NCBI RefSeq assembly: GCF_003363715.1
Contig: NZ_QREV01000007.1
Span: 61,749-125,748, forward strand
Length of the DNA: 64,000 bases
DNA from: Parabacteroides acidifaciens
Lineage (GTDB): Bacteria; Bacteroidota; Bacteroidia; Bacteroidales; Tannerellaceae
Direction: 5' to 3'
The position numbers and the translations under genes were made by a program. Numbering within the stretch: position 1 is the first letter of the stretch; the number at the start of each line of letters is the position of its first letter. The notes beneath the pieces were generated by a model. The model was not told the origin of the DNA, did no database searches, and saw only the letters and a program-made list of their open reading frames with translations. Positions 1 to 10,111 of the stretch are shown here, in pieces.

Positions 1-106
1 GTACGGCTTCCCCGCAAATTATCAATGGTTGAAGTGTTAATTAGTACTGCTGTGTTTCTAATAAAAATTAATTGCTAACGAATAAGCCTTTTATCGAAAA
101 TAAAAT

Positions 107-114
107 TATCTTTG
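107..114 (+). promoter_or_regulatory. Promoter -7 element of the first ECF sigma gene
   Basis: TATCTTTG matches the Bacteroidota -7 consensus TAnnTTTG and lies 77 bases before the sigma-factor ATG. I see no good -33 TTG at the usual 19-21 base distance, so this may be a weak promoter. Confidence 0.5.
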
Positions 115-190
115 TCTGGAAATATAAAGAAAAACGTAATAGTCAATGGGCTCCGCGCTTTTTTACCACAGATTGAAAGGAGACGAAAAT

Positions 191-775
191 ATGGAAGCGA
201 AAATTGACATTGAAAGAATAAGGAAAGGGGATCATGTTGCTTTTAAAACTTTCTTTGAATGTTTCTATCCTAAATTGATGGCACTTGCTTGTCGTTTTGT
301 AGATGAGCAAGTGGCTAAAGATTTGGTGCAAGAGGTTTTCGCTTCTTATTGGGAGCAGAAAAAGATGATACAACCGGATAATATTCAATCTTTTCTCTTT
401 AAATGGCTACAAAATAGTTGTCTGAATCATATTAAACATCAAATGGTAGTCGACGAATATGAATCGCGTGTTCGTATTGCAGAGGCGCGTATTGCTTTTT
501 TAGGTGAAACCAGCGATGCCAATGAAGTCCTTAAGTCTGTTATAAATCAAGATTTGCGTGATATAATAGAGCTTTCCGTTAATAAATTACCTCCTAAATG
601 TGCACAGGCTTTCCGATTGGCCTACTTCCATGATATCAGTCATAAAGAAATAGCCGAAATTATGGGAATATCTTCGCGAACAGTTGAAGGGCATATCAGG
701 CAGGCGCTTATTTTTCTCCGGGAAGACCTGAAAGGACTTTTTATGCTTATTTTCATGCTTTGTAACATAAATTGA
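191..775 (+). CDS. RNA polymerase ECF sigma-70 factor, locus 1
   Basis: A 194-residue ECF sigma factor that would direct RNA polymerase to the adjacent SusC/SusD genes when released by its anti-sigma partner. Region 2 is seen early in the protein (DLVQEVFASYW) and region 4 near the C-terminus (LPPKCAQAF, then the helix-turn-helix HKEIAEIMGISSRTVEGHI). The start at 191 is preferred to an in-frame ATG at 146 because it follows an AAAGGAG-like ribosome site and gives the usual family length. It is followed by a FecR gene, an STN-domain SusC and SusD, the standard order of a trans-envelope signalling locus. The C-terminus is hydrophobic (LFMLIFMLCNIN), as in some Bacteroidales ECF factors. The family call is firm; the target promoter is inferred. 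Confidence 0.93.
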   Translation: MEAKIDIERIRKGDHVAFKTFFECFYPKLMALACRFVDEQVAKDLVQEVFASYWEQKKMIQPDNIQSFLFKWLQNSCLNHIKHQMVVDEYESRVRIAEARIAFLGETSDANEVLKSVINQDLRDIIELSVNKLPPKCAQAFRLAYFHDISHKEIAEIMGISSRTVEGHIRQALIFLREDLKGLFMLIFMLCNIN

Positions 776-846
776 ATTTTTCCTCATATTTGACTACGTA
801 GTTTGTTTCGTCTTAGTTGTCTTCTTTGTATAAACACAATAAAAAG

Positions 847-1824
847 ATGGACGAACAATTACTCATACGATTCCTCACTCACACTTGTACTCCGGAAGAC
901 CTCCGGTTAGTCGACCGGTGGATTGCTTCCAATAAAGCGAATGCAGATTGGCTGTTTGAGATGGAACGTGTCTGGAGTTTGAAAGATGAGCTACGATTTT
1001 CAGATAAAAAGGAGATAGAGGAGGCATATAATCGTTTTACCCTTTCCCTGGGAAAGGGTAAAAATGCTGTTCAGCATTTTTACCTATATTCAATATTAAA
1101 ATATGTGGCAGCTGTCCTCATCATCGGATTATTAGGATTGAATCTTTATAAAATGGTTCAACCGGCAACTGTAGGCGAGAATACGGTTGAAGTACCCAAA
1201 GGACAAAGAGCATCTCTAATGCTTTCCGATGGAACAAGGATCTGGTTGAATTCCCAAAGTAAACTTATTTACCCGACACAATTTTCTGACAAGGAAAGGA
1301 ATGTCCGGCTTGAAGGGGAGGCTTTTTTCGAAGTGTCCCATAAGGAACATCTTCCTTTTGTCGTTCATTCACCTTTGCTGGCAATAAAGGTATTGGGTAC
1401 GAAATTTAATGTAAAAGCTTACTTGAACGAAAAGTCCGTTGTCACATTAGCAGAGGGAAAAGTTGAAGTGGAAACAAACGACTGTAAAAATAAATTGACT
1501 CTTAAACCAAACGAACAGATTTCATATTCGGAAAGTTCCGGTTTGACATTGGAAAAAAATATCAATACGAATACGGTTAAGTTGTGGATGAACGGAGAAG
1601 GCGCTTTCATCCAATGCCGACTTGATAATATTGTCCGTGATTTGGAACGGAAATTTGATGTGAAAATAATTATAACAGATCATTCTTTAAGTTCTGAGAT
1701 TTTTACTTGCCGCTTTAAGGAAACAGCTACGATTGAACAGGTTTTACATTTGCTGAAAGAAACCCGGAGATTGGATTATTCATTTGAAGGGGAACAAATA
1801 CGGATTTTCAAACCATTAAAATAA
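847..1824 (+). CDS. FecR family anti-sigma factor, locus 1
   Basis: Inner-membrane anti-sigma factor of 325 residues. It has a cytoplasmic N-terminal region (about 1-75) expected to hold the ECF factor, one membrane segment (about residues 80-100, YVAAVLIIGLLGLNLY), a periplasmic FecR domain (VPKGQRASLMLSDGTRIWLN, then EGEAFFEV and VLGTKFNV), and a C-terminal DUF4974-like domain. The ATG at 847 is chosen over a TTG at 817, which would add ten residues. It lies 71 bases after the sigma gene and is probably cotranscribed with it. Its periplasmic part should contact the STN domain of the next gene's product, so that ligand binding at the outer membrane frees sigma. The partner assignment comes from gene order. 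Confidence 0.93.
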   Translation: MDEQLLIRFLTHTCTPEDLRLVDRWIASNKANADWLFEMERVWSLKDELRFSDKKEIEEAYNRFTLSLGKGKNAVQHFYLYSILKYVAAVLIIGLLGLNLYKMVQPATVGENTVEVPKGQRASLMLSDGTRIWLNSQSKLIYPTQFSDKERNVRLEGEAFFEVSHKEHLPFVVHSPLLAIKVLGTKFNVKAYLNEKSVVTLAEGKVEVETNDCKNKLTLKPNEQISYSESSGLTLEKNINTNTVKLWMNGEGAFIQCRLDNIVRDLERKFDVKIIITDHSLSSEIFTCRFKETATIEQVLHLLKETRRLDYSFEGEQIRIFKPLK

Positions 1825-1856
1825 AAAGCCTATGGGAAAGGATTTATAAAAACGAA

Positions 1857-1884
1857 GGCTGAAGATACGGCAATATCTTCAGCC
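1857..1884 (+). other. Perfect 11-bp hairpin between fecR and susC, locus 1
   Basis: GGCTGAAGATA at 1857-1867 and its exact complement at 1874-1884 flank a 6-base loop. It begins 33 bases after the fecR stop. No T-run follows, so it is not a standard intrinsic terminator; it may attenuate, or stabilise the end of the sigma/anti-sigma transcript. A hairpin occupies the matching position in locus 2. Confidence 0.6.
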
Positions 1885-1947
1885 GGGATTAAGCGAGTAA
1901 CGCTTTAGTGAACCTAAATTTATTACTAACTAATCATTTACAAATGT

Positions 1948-4900
1948 ATGCATTATATTATGAAAAATACGCCATGCGGTGTATATAAATCGTCATGGCT
2001 TCGAAAAAGTCTAAATATTATGAGATGTGTTATATTATTCATACTATTGGGAACCTTACAGTCTTTTGCTAATTTGAGCTATTCACAGTCGGTGAAATTG
2101 TCATTGAATATGGAAAATACGACAGTACAGGAGGTCCTCGCTACTATTGAACAAAAAAGTGGTTTCTATTTCACTTATAATTTAGAACAGGTAAAAGTAA
2201 CTCGTAAGGTAACTGTCAACTTTAAGGATAAGACAGTTCCCGAAATGTTGGATGAACTATTTGCAAAAGAGAATATCCATTATGTGATAAACGACAAGCA
2301 TATTGCCTTATATAAAGGAAACGACAAGCAAGCTACTTTACAAGCAAAGATAAATATAAAAGGCGTAGTAACGGATAAAAACGGAGAACCGATCCCCGGT
2401 GCCAATATCATTGAAAAAGGAAATCCTACTAATGGGACTATTACCGATGTCGATGGGAATTACACTTTATCCGTTTCTGGAAATTCTGTGTTGGTAGCTT
2501 CTTATATAGGATATAATAGAATCGAAATTCAAGTTAAAGATCGTTCCGTTGTTGATATTACATTATCAGAGGATACGCAAGCATTGGAAGAGGTAGTTGT
2601 CGTTGGTTATAGTACCCAGAAGAAAGTAAACCTGACTGGCTCGGTCTCCACTGTCAATTTTGAAGAAATGTCATCAAGGCCCGTTACTGATGCCTCTCAA
2701 GCGCTTAGCGGTGCCTCACCTGGCCTTCAGATCATGCAAAGTTCTGGGCAACCTAATGCAGAGAGTTTTTCTTATAATATTCGCGGCGTCGGGACATTGA
2801 ATTCTTCCAGCCCTCTTATTCTTGTTGATGGAATGGAACAAAGCATCAGTATGGTCAATCCTTCTGATATAGCCAATGTTTCCATCCTTAAAGATGCGGC
2901 TTCTTGTGCCATATATGGAAATCGCGGTGCTAACGGTGTTATCCTTATCACGACCAAAAACGGTACGGAGGGTAAAATTAGTGTGACGTATGATGGCACA
3001 GTCTCATATAATGAACCTTTCAAAATTGTTCATACAATTTCGGATTATGTCCAGTATATGAAATTGATGAATGAATCATCTAATAACTTGGGAAACTCCG
3101 ATATGTTTTCTCAGAGTTCTATTGATCTTTGGGAAGCAGCAAAAGCTGATCCTAACGGAATTTCTGCTTCGGGTTATCCGAACTATGTCGCTTATCCCAA
3201 TACAGACTGGTGGGATGAGATTTATACGAAGCAATGGATGCAGAAACATACGATTTCACTCAACGGCAAGGAGAAGAAAACAGGTTATTCAATGAGCTTT
3301 TCCTATATAGATAATCCGGGTATCATGAAGAATACGGGATATAATCGCTATATGGGGCGTGTGAACTTGTATTCTGACATTACCGACTGGCTGCGGGTTG
3401 GAACTCGTACATCGGGAAATGTTACCGATCAAGAAGTCAGTGTTACCAGTTATAATGGGAGCAGTCATATCAATTCCATGAACACGGAGAAGATGGTTCC
3501 TTGTATATATCCGTATTATGATGGAAAATATGGTGCGCCGGAAGGACCCGAAGAGGATCCGCAGTCGCATAACGGGCTTTGGGATAATGTATTGAATGGG
3601 TTTGACAAATATTCACAACTTTATACGGAGTGGTATGCTCAAGTCAAGTTTCTGAAATATTTTACATATAACTTTGATTTTTACTATCAAGATCTTCGCC
3701 GTGAGAGAAAAGTCTCGGACGCTTCCGTTGGAAAGTTCAGTTTTTCTAAGGGGGCTTATTCAACAGGAGCTGATGACCCCTCAACTCTTTATACGCGTAT
3801 GTATTATACAAGAACGAATCGCACGAAGTTGAATCATTTACTTAATTATAACCAGTCTTTTGGCGTTCATGATGTGTCGGCTATGATTGGCTATGAGGAA
3901 GAAACGTATGGTTATAGGGAGACGAATGTGAGTAAATTAGGACTTACAGATGCCGCTGTAAATGATCTTGATGCCGCTACAACACCTTACTCGACGGCTG
4001 GTTATGGGACTGAATATGCCGCCCGCTCGGTGTTCGGACGTGCGAATTATGCTTATAAAAGCAGATATTTGCTTGAGTTTAACTTACGCTATGATGGCTC
4101 TTCGAGGTTCTCTCCTGATTATCGCTGGGGAGCTTTCCCTTCTTTCTCGGCTGGCTGGCGTATGAATGAAGAGTCGTGGCTTAAACCAGTACAGTGGTTG
4201 ACAAACTTGAAACTTCGTGCTTCTTGGGGTAAGCTGGGCAACAATGCAATCGGCAATTATGATTGGCAGTCTGTATATTCGGCAGCAAATTATTCTACCG
4301 GTCAAGCTTTGACAAGTGGTATTGCCATCACTTCTATTGCCAATGCCGCTCTTACTTGGGAAGAGACAGCCGTTACCAATGTGGGGCTTGATTTTGGTTT
4401 CTTTGATAATAAATTGAACGGAAATATAGATGTTTATAATAAGTTGACTACCGGAATTTTATATACTCCTGATATGTATATGGTGATGGGGAATGCGACT
4501 GCTCCGAAAGCGAATATTGCGGAAGTTACGAACAGGGGTGTTGAATTGGAGCTTGGATGGAGAGATAATATCGGCAAGGATTTCAGCTATAGCATTAAAG
4601 GTCAGTTTTCTTTTAATAAAAACTTTGTCAGCAAATATAAAGGTAAATTGGAAAAAGGATGGAATGAGGAACATACGGAATATTCTACCAATATAGGAGA
4701 TGTTTCTACCGGTAGTACTACAAGAGTTATCGAAGGACATCAGATTAATGAATTTTATCTTCCTAATGTTTATAATGGTAACGGTTCATATTTCAATGCG
4801 GACGGTACGGTCAATATAAATGGTGGTCCTAAAGATGGTATGATCCGTACGGAAAACGATATGCAATGGCTTCAGGCCATGCAAGCGGCAGGTTATACTT

Positions 4901-5526
4901 TCCAACCTTATAATAATATTGCTAAAAATGCACTTTGGTATGGCGAGTATATTTATGCAGATGCGAATGGAGATGGAATTTATGGTAATTCATATGATTC
5001 TGAATTTCAGGGAACTTCAACCACTCCAAAATATAATTTTGGTATTCAGGCCAGTGCAAACTGGAAAGATTTCGATCTTTCTATGACTTGGGGAGGATCT
5101 GCCGGATTTAGTATTTACTACTATGGTAGGGCAAGAAATTCAAGTGAAACAACTTATGGCTATGCAATTCCAGATGCGGTAGCGGATGATCATTATTTCT
5201 ATGATCCTGAAAATCCATCGGATCCGAGAACCAATCTGTCTTCAAAACAACCTCGTTTGGTTAATGTGTCGGGGGCTCAGAGCTCAGCAAGTTCTTCTCT
5301 TCATTTGGAGAAAGGAAATTTCATTAAACTTAGAAATTTGACTTTAGGATATACAATGCCTAAAAGTATTTCTAAAAAGTTTTATGTTGAAAGACTTCGT
5401 GTCTATGCTTCCGGGGAAAATCTTTTTGCGATTACCGGTTTCTCTGGTATGGATCCTGAAATGCGTGTTAGCATGGGATATTCTACTATGCGTCAGTATG
5501 CCTTCGGTATAAATTTAACATTTTAA
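1948..5526 (+). CDS. SusC/RagA family TonB-dependent transducer, locus 1
   Basis: A 1192-residue outer-membrane TonB-dependent importer of the signalling type. In order it has a signal region with a long N-terminal extension (membrane stretch VILFILLGTLQSFA), an STN domain (about 50-130) that should signal to the FecR protein, a carboxypeptidase-like regulatory domain (GVVTDKNGEPIPGANI), the SusC box before the plug (EEVVVVGYSTQKK), the plug with DAASCAIYGNRGANGVILIT, and a beta-barrel ending in phenylalanine (FGINLTF). An alternative start is the ATG at 1960. SusD follows after 31 bases. Substrate is unknown: no glycoside hydrolase is linked, but two exported hydrolases follow. Confidence 0.95.
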   Translation: MHYIMKNTPCGVYKSSWLRKSLNIMRCVILFILLGTLQSFANLSYSQSVKLSLNMENTTVQEVLATIEQKSGFYFTYNLEQVKVTRKVTVNFKDKTVPEMLDELFAKENIHYVINDKHIALYKGNDKQATLQAKINIKGVVTDKNGEPIPGANIIEKGNPTNGTITDVDGNYTLSVSGNSVLVASYIGYNRIEIQVKDRSVVDITLSEDTQALEEVVVVGYSTQKKVNLTGSVSTVNFEEMSSRPVTDASQALSGASPGLQIMQSSGQPNAESFSYNIRGVGTLNSSSPLILVDGMEQSISMVNPSDIANVSILKDAASCAIYGNRGANGVILITTKNGTEGKISVTYDGTVSYNEPFKIVHTISDYVQYMKLMNESSNNLGNSDMFSQSSIDLWEAAKADPNGISASGYPNYVAYPNTDWWDEIYTKQWMQKHTISLNGKEKKTGYSMSFSYIDNPGIMKNTGYNRYMGRVNLYSDITDWLRVGTRTSGNVTDQEVSVTSYNGSSHINSMNTEKMVPCIYPYYDGKYGAPEGPEEDPQSHNGLWDNVLNGFDKYSQLYTEWYAQVKFLKYFTYNFDFYYQDLRRERKVSDASVGKFSFSKGAYSTGADDPSTLYTRMYYTRTNRTKLNHLLNYNQSFGVHDVSAMIGYEEETYGYRETNVSKLGLTDAAVNDLDAATTPYSTAGYGTEYAARSVFGRANYAYKSRYLLEFNLRYDGSSRFSPDYRWGAFPSFSAGWRMNEESWLKPVQWLTNLKLRASWGKLGNNAIGNYDWQSVYSAANYSTGQALTSGIAITSIANAALTWEETAVTNVGLDFGFFDNKLNGNIDVYNKLTTGILYTPDMYMVMGNATAPKANIAEVTNRGVELELGWRDNIGKDFSYSIKGQFSFNKNFVSKYKGKLEKGWNEEHTEYSTNIGDVSTGSTTRVIEGHQINEFYLPNVYNGNGSYFNADGTVNINGGPKDGMIRTENDMQWLQAMQAAGYTFQPYNNIAKNALWYGEYIYADANGDGIYGNSYDSEFQGTSTTPKYNFGIQASANWKDFDLSMTWGGSAGFSIYYYGRARNSSETTYGYAIPDAVADDHYFYDPENPSDPRTNLSSKQPRLVNVSGAQSSASSSLHLEKGNFIKLRNLTLGYTMPKSISKKFYVERLRVYASGENLFAITGFSGMDPEMRVSMGYSTMRQYAFGINLTF

Positions 5527-5557
5527 TTATTTTGGAAACAGCTAATATATTGAAAAT

Positions 5558-7450
5558 ATGAAAAAATTATTCAGAAAAATAGCTATCATCGGAACTTTAT
5601 CGGGTATGTTATTCGGTTTAGGAGGATGTGCCGGCGATCTTCTTGATACATCTCCAAGTTATAGTTTCTCAAGTTCTAATGTGTGGACCAGCCCTATTTT
5701 GGCCCGTGCAGCTGTGATGGGTGTATATAATGAACTGTATGAAAAATTCTCTAAAAATTACGATAGCCCTTCTATCGGCATTCCGTTTGATGCCTGGTCG
5801 TCCGTAATGGATATTGATATGAACTGGAAAAATAATTGTTTTGTGATTTCCGGTTCTTGTACACCTTCGAATGGAAATGTCGGTAATCATTATAAGTATT
5901 ATTATACGATTGTATATAGGGCTAATGATGTTATTAACAACATTGACAATGTCCCGGAAATGGAGGACAACGAGAAAGCGCGACTGAAAGCCGAATGTAA
6001 ATTTCTGCGTGCTTGGGCATATTATCATTTGAATGTCCTGTGGAGAGGTGTTCCCATCTATACGGAAAATGTGGAGAGTTCGGAAGCAACCAAAGCGCGT
6101 TCATCGGAAGCCGAGGTATGGGAGCAAGTTCTTTCAGATCTTACGGATTGTATTAATGAGCCTAATCTTCCTGGTAAATATGCTCAAGGTAATAGTAGTT
6201 ATGGACGTATAACAAAAGGTGCTGCTTATGCTTTCAGAGGTTATGCTTATCAGTTTATGGGAGATTATGCTAAAGCCCTTGTAGACTTTGAAGCAATTGA
6301 AGGGCTTGGATATTCACTTTACAGTCCGAGTAATGGCGTAAAAGGAAACAGAGATTTCTTTCAGCTCTTTAAACCGGCTAACGAGCAATGCGATGAGATG
6401 ATTTTTTCAATACAATGTGTTGAAACAAGTGGTATGGGGAATCCGAGAGGAATCAATTATGGTAATCGTTGTACGGGTGGTTCTGCTTGGAACAATTATC
6501 TCCCGAATCCAGCTTTTGTGGAAATGTACGAGTGTGCGGACGGATCTGAATTTGATTGGGAAAAATATTGTCCCGGATGGCATTCGATGACTCCCTTGGC
6601 AAGAGTTGCTTTCTTTCTGCGTGACGGACTTCAATCCGGTAAAGGAGAATGGGGTACAACAGAAGCGACCTCTAATTATCAGGCTCTTTATAATAATATG
6701 GTTTCTTATGGTGCCGATATGAGCAAATATTTGGATCAAGGAAATGAGGCAAGAATACGTCAGGCATATGAAGATCGTGATCCGCGTCTGATGCAGTCGA
6801 TTATAACTCCTTACTCGACTTATGACGGGAATCAGGCAGGTGTAGGAAATCATACCTGGACGCTCCGTTGGCCGTACATTCTGGATGCTGGAGAACCTTA
6901 TGACATCCGTACAGATACAAATTCTAAGTTTTATTATCTTTGGAGGAAATATGTAACAGAGAATGATGAATGTACGACTCGTTGGGTCTATTCCGAAGAT
7001 ATTATACTCTGTCGTTATGCTGAAATTCTTCTTAGGCGGGCTGAATGCTTGAATGAGTTAGGCAGGACGAGTGAGGCTGTTGCTTTTGTAAATAAAGTAA
7101 GACAGCGTGTTGGGCATGTTCTTCTTAATGATCAGGCTTATCCTGCGACTGTTGTGAGTGGACAAGAGGATATGCGGCAACGTATTCGTAAAGAGTTTTA
7201 TGTTGAACTTGGAGGTGAAGACTCTATGTTCTTTAACGAGCTTCGCTGGGGTACATGGTACGACAGGAAGTTTAAAGATCATTCTTCCGGACAGGTAGGA
7301 GAACTTAATACGAATGGTTTGATGCAGATTTGGGGTGAGACTACTTACAAGCATCTTAGCGTTGGTGAACAAATAAAGATTTGGCCGATCCCTGCAAAGG
7401 AAAGAGAGATGAATTCAAATCTTACGCAGAATCCGGGCTGGCAGGATTAA
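5558..7450 (+). CDS. SusD/RagB family outer-membrane binding lipoprotein, locus 1
   Basis: A 630-residue surface lipoprotein that should lid the SusC barrel of the preceding gene. It shows a lipoprotein signal peptide with lipobox-like LGGCAGD, TPR-like helices typical of SusD (KARLKAECKFLRAWAYYHLN), and the RagB/SusD C-terminal domain (ILCRYAEILLRRAECLNELG, then FFNELRWG and IWPIPAKE). It is slightly longer than many SusD proteins. It sits 31 bases after susC and a strong hairpin follows its stop, so the SusC/D transcript probably ends or is stabilised there. Ligand cannot be read from sequence. Confidence 0.95.
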   Translation: MKKLFRKIAIIGTLSGMLFGLGGCAGDLLDTSPSYSFSSSNVWTSPILARAAVMGVYNELYEKFSKNYDSPSIGIPFDAWSSVMDIDMNWKNNCFVISGSCTPSNGNVGNHYKYYYTIVYRANDVINNIDNVPEMEDNEKARLKAECKFLRAWAYYHLNVLWRGVPIYTENVESSEATKARSSEAEVWEQVLSDLTDCINEPNLPGKYAQGNSSYGRITKGAAYAFRGYAYQFMGDYAKALVDFEAIEGLGYSLYSPSNGVKGNRDFFQLFKPANEQCDEMIFSIQCVETSGMGNPRGINYGNRCTGGSAWNNYLPNPAFVEMYECADGSEFDWEKYCPGWHSMTPLARVAFFLRDGLQSGKGEWGTTEATSNYQALYNNMVSYGADMSKYLDQGNEARIRQAYEDRDPRLMQSIITPYSTYDGNQAGVGNHTWTLRWPYILDAGEPYDIRTDTNSKFYYLWRKYVTENDECTTRWVYSEDIILCRYAEILLRRAECLNELGRTSEAVAFVNKVRQRVGHVLLNDQAYPATVVSGQEDMRQRIRKEFYVELGGEDSMFFNELRWGTWYDRKFKDHSSGQVGELNTNGLMQIWGETTYKHLSVGEQIKIWPIPAKEREMNSNLTQNPGWQD

Positions 7451-7473
7451 TCTGTAAAATGTGAATAATGAAA

Positions 7474-7509
7474 ATAAGAGGTATAAAATGAAAGGTTTAT
7501 ACCTCTTAT
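7474..7509. terminator. 14-bp hairpin after susD, locus 1
   Basis: ATAAGAGGTATAAA at 7474-7487 is perfectly complementary to 7496-7509 across an 8-base loop. It starts 24 bases after the susD stop. A-rich sequence precedes it, but the T-run after it is short, so termination may be partial and the next gene may be read through. Confidence 0.6.
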
Positions 7510-7550
7510 CTTAAACTATATTATATTTACATCATATAAATATCTATATC

Positions 7551-8684
7551 ATGAAACGAAGAGCATTTCTAACAACCAGTGCAACATCGCTTGCAGGTTT
7601 AGTATTCGGAAGCCGATTGTCCTATCTATCTGAATCGAACCTGGAGAAAAAATATTCAATCGTATTGTTAGGTGATACACACTTTGATACGGAACCGGCC
7701 AGTGTGTATCATGCAGACTATAATGAACCGGTAGAATGGTTAAACCGAGTACAACGTGCTGAATTTGCCCGTAATGGGGAGATGTGGCGAGAGCGTTGTC
7801 CTTTGTTACTTAAACGGGCTGCCCAACTGATTGGTGCTGACACCAAAATGGTATTTCAATTGGGTGACTTGATTCAAGGAGATTGCGGTAATCCGGAGGT
7901 CCACAAAAAAATGTTAGAAGACGTGATGAACCGCTTCAAGTCAGAACTTCATGGTTTGCCCTTTGTGACTGTGACGGGTAACCATGATATCCGAGGAACG
8001 AACGCAAAAGAGGCTTATCATACCTATATGCCGAAACGGATGTCTGAGGAATTAGGAAAATCCATTATTCATACGAACTTTTTCTTCACGATCGGTAGTG
8101 ATGCTTATATTGTACTGGATTTCAATGACCCGGATGATACACTCATTGATCAGATGCTAAAAGAGTGTGAAGGAGCCCGACATACGTTCATATTGACTCA
8201 CGGTCCGATTTTACCCTATGACGGAGGAAGCTGCCGATGGTTCTTCCATGGAGGTAAGTCGGTTGAAGAGACTGCTGCACGTAGACATTTTCGTAAAATA
8301 TTTGCCCAACGGAACGCCTTGTGTATCTGTGGACACATTCATACGACTGAATTGGCAGATTGGTATGGGGATGGTGGCCGCATTACACAAATGACGGTTA
8401 ATAGCGTCTGGTCTAAACCGGAGTTAGGGACCTATTCTTGTACGTCGGATCAGCCGCGGGATTACGGTAATATTCACGAAATGGCTAAATCCAAGAGAAA
8501 AGAGGACGGATCCAAATATGAGGACGACATTGAGCTGTTGAATGAATATAAATCCGGTTTGAAAACCTATATCCGTTCGACTTCGGCAGGCTCTTATAAA
8601 ATGAATGTTTCTGACCAGCATGTAACTATCGATTTCTACGCTGGTAATTCAAAGGAGATTAGTAAACATTTCGAGTTGAGGTGA
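7551..8684 (+). CDS. Exported calcineurin-like metallophosphoesterase
   Basis: A 377-residue metallophosphoesterase. The N-terminus (MKRRAFLTTSATSLAGLVFG) looks like a Tat or Sec export signal. Metal-ligand motifs of the calcineurin-like fold are visible in order: GDTHFD, QLGDLIQGD, TGNHDIRG, THGPI and CGHIHTTE. It acts on phosphate mono- or diesters, probably in the periplasm. It follows the locus 1 SusC/D pair on the same strand, suggesting the imported compound carries phosphate; that is inference from context. Residues after about 290 lie beyond the recognisable core. Confidence 0.88.
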   Translation: MKRRAFLTTSATSLAGLVFGSRLSYLSESNLEKKYSIVLLGDTHFDTEPASVYHADYNEPVEWLNRVQRAEFARNGEMWRERCPLLLKRAAQLIGADTKMVFQLGDLIQGDCGNPEVHKKMLEDVMNRFKSELHGLPFVTVTGNHDIRGTNAKEAYHTYMPKRMSEELGKSIIHTNFFFTIGSDAYIVLDFNDPDDTLIDQMLKECEGARHTFILTHGPILPYDGGSCRWFFHGGKSVEETAARRHFRKIFAQRNALCICGHIHTTELADWYGDGGRITQMTVNSVWSKPELGTYSCTSDQPRDYGNIHEMAKSKRKEDGSKYEDDIELLNEYKSGLKTYIRSTSAGSYKMNVSDQHVTIDFYAGNSKEISKHFELR

Positions 8685-8730
8685 TAAATGCGTACTCATC
8701 CAAATATAGTTTTATTGAATGTGACGCGAG

Positions 8731-8774
8731 AGTAGGGTAATATTTTGGCGTATGCCAATTTCCCTTACCCTGCT
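8731..8774. other. Nested hairpin between phosphoesterase and MBL genes
   Basis: AGTAGGGTAA (8731-8740) pairs imperfectly with TTACCCTGCT (8765-8774). Inside lies the perfect palindrome TTGGCGTATGCCAA (8745-8758). There is no T-run, so this is either an RNA-processing or stability structure or a protein-binding palindrome. Confidence 0.5.
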
Positions 8775-8818
8775 ATAATCAGTAAAATTTCACGAGCGAA
8801 AATTAAATAATTATTCAA

Positions 8819-9838
8819 ATGAGAAAGAGTGTATTTTTATTATTATTGTTTGTTTTGCCATTGTATATGTTGTTACAAGCGCAGGAAAAAATGGTGCCTT
8901 TTTGGGGAAAGCAAGAAGTGTATCTGATTAATCAAACTGAAAAAACTTTTCATCTGGTAGATGCTCTCTTAAAAGATAACCCTCCTTCCTCTGGTAATCC
9001 GACATTGGCTCGTAAAGCGGCATTACAATTATTGGATGGTGTATTTCATGATACGCGTTTGGATGGTAGCGGAACTCTCTCCCGATTCATGGAATCTCGT
9101 TTGGGCGTGCTTTTGGAAGATATGCAGAAACCATTGGTAGAGGGTATTAAAGTGTATAAACTCTATAATGACGGATTTATCGTAAAGACAAAAAGTGTTA
9201 CTGTTGCTTTTGACTTGTATCGTGGGGGAGCTATGAAGGAATCTCCTTCTTTGATTTCAGATAAAACGATGCAAGCTATTGTTGAACAGTGCGATATTAT
9301 GTTCCTTTCTCATAATCATCCGGACCATATAGATCCGGTTGTCGTAAAAATGTTTACAGATATGGGAAAACAGGTGGTTGCTCCGGACAATAGTTTGGTT
9401 GGAAATAAATCGGTAACTCATATTCGTTCGGAGCAGATTATTGATAAAACATTCAAAACAAGAGGGGGCAAGCTGGATGTAAAAATATTGCCGGGGCATC
9501 AAAGTGAACTGATTAACAATATCCATGTGGTGACGACTCCTGAAGGTTTTACTTTCGCACAGACGGGTGATCAATATAGTGAAGATGATTTGGAGTGGTT
9601 ATTTGATGTGAAAACAAAAATTCCTGCATTGGATATTTTATTGATTAATTGTTGGGCGAACCGTTTGTCCGATACGATTGAAGGGTTCAATCCAAAACTC
9701 GTGATTACAGGACATGAAAATGAATTGGGACATACGATTGATCATCGCGAATCTTATTGGACTTCATTTATTAAATTAGAAGATGTTAGAATCTCCAGTT
9801 GCTTAATGACGTGGGGAGAAGTCTATTGGTATAAATAA
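8819..9838 (+). CDS. Exported MBL-fold metal-dependent hydrolase
   Basis: A 339-residue protein with a signal peptide (MRKSVFLLLLFVLPLYMLLQ). The metallo-beta-lactamase fold is indicated by SHNHPDHID (the HxHxDH-type metal site), then LPGHQSE, AQTGDQY and TGHENELGH. The class resembles UlaG-like or phospholipase-D-like MBL hydrolases, but the substrate is not determined. It is 134 bases from the phosphoesterase on the same strand, consistent with joint processing of the locus 1 ligand. The role in that pathway is inferred. Confidence 0.83.
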   Translation: MRKSVFLLLLFVLPLYMLLQAQEKMVPFWGKQEVYLINQTEKTFHLVDALLKDNPPSSGNPTLARKAALQLLDGVFHDTRLDGSGTLSRFMESRLGVLLEDMQKPLVEGIKVYKLYNDGFIVKTKSVTVAFDLYRGGAMKESPSLISDKTMQAIVEQCDIMFLSHNHPDHIDPVVVKMFTDMGKQVVAPDNSLVGNKSVTHIRSEQIIDKTFKTRGGKLDVKILPGHQSELINNIHVVTTPEGFTFAQTGDQYSEDDLEWLFDVKTKIPALDILLINCWANRLSDTIEGFNPKLVITGHENELGHTIDHRESYWTSFIKLEDVRISSCLMTWGEVYWYK

Positions 9839-10111
9839 CAGCCTAATTTCCAATTAAAACTAAATACGCAGAAAAATGAGACATTATCCAATCGCTACGA
9901 CGACAGTCAAATAGGTGGAAAAAAGCTTGTTGTGTCCAAGAAAAAGCGACATCTATTCTTGAGAGGGATTCGCTCTACTCAATACAAAAGTAAATCTTCT
10001 CCTTTCAATCGTTAAAAAGCCCCCTCTAAATAAAAATATAACCTTTCCGTAAGTAGTTTTCCCGGATAAATCGTCTATACTTGTAGAAACGTTTCTTTGT
10101 TAGCGTACGTT

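Noticed and set aside
9876-9914. 12-codon frame resembling an attenuator leader peptide before the second sigma gene
   Set aside because: Reads MRHYPIATTTVK, but no terminator/antiterminator pair follows and no amino-acid biosynthesis gene is downstream.
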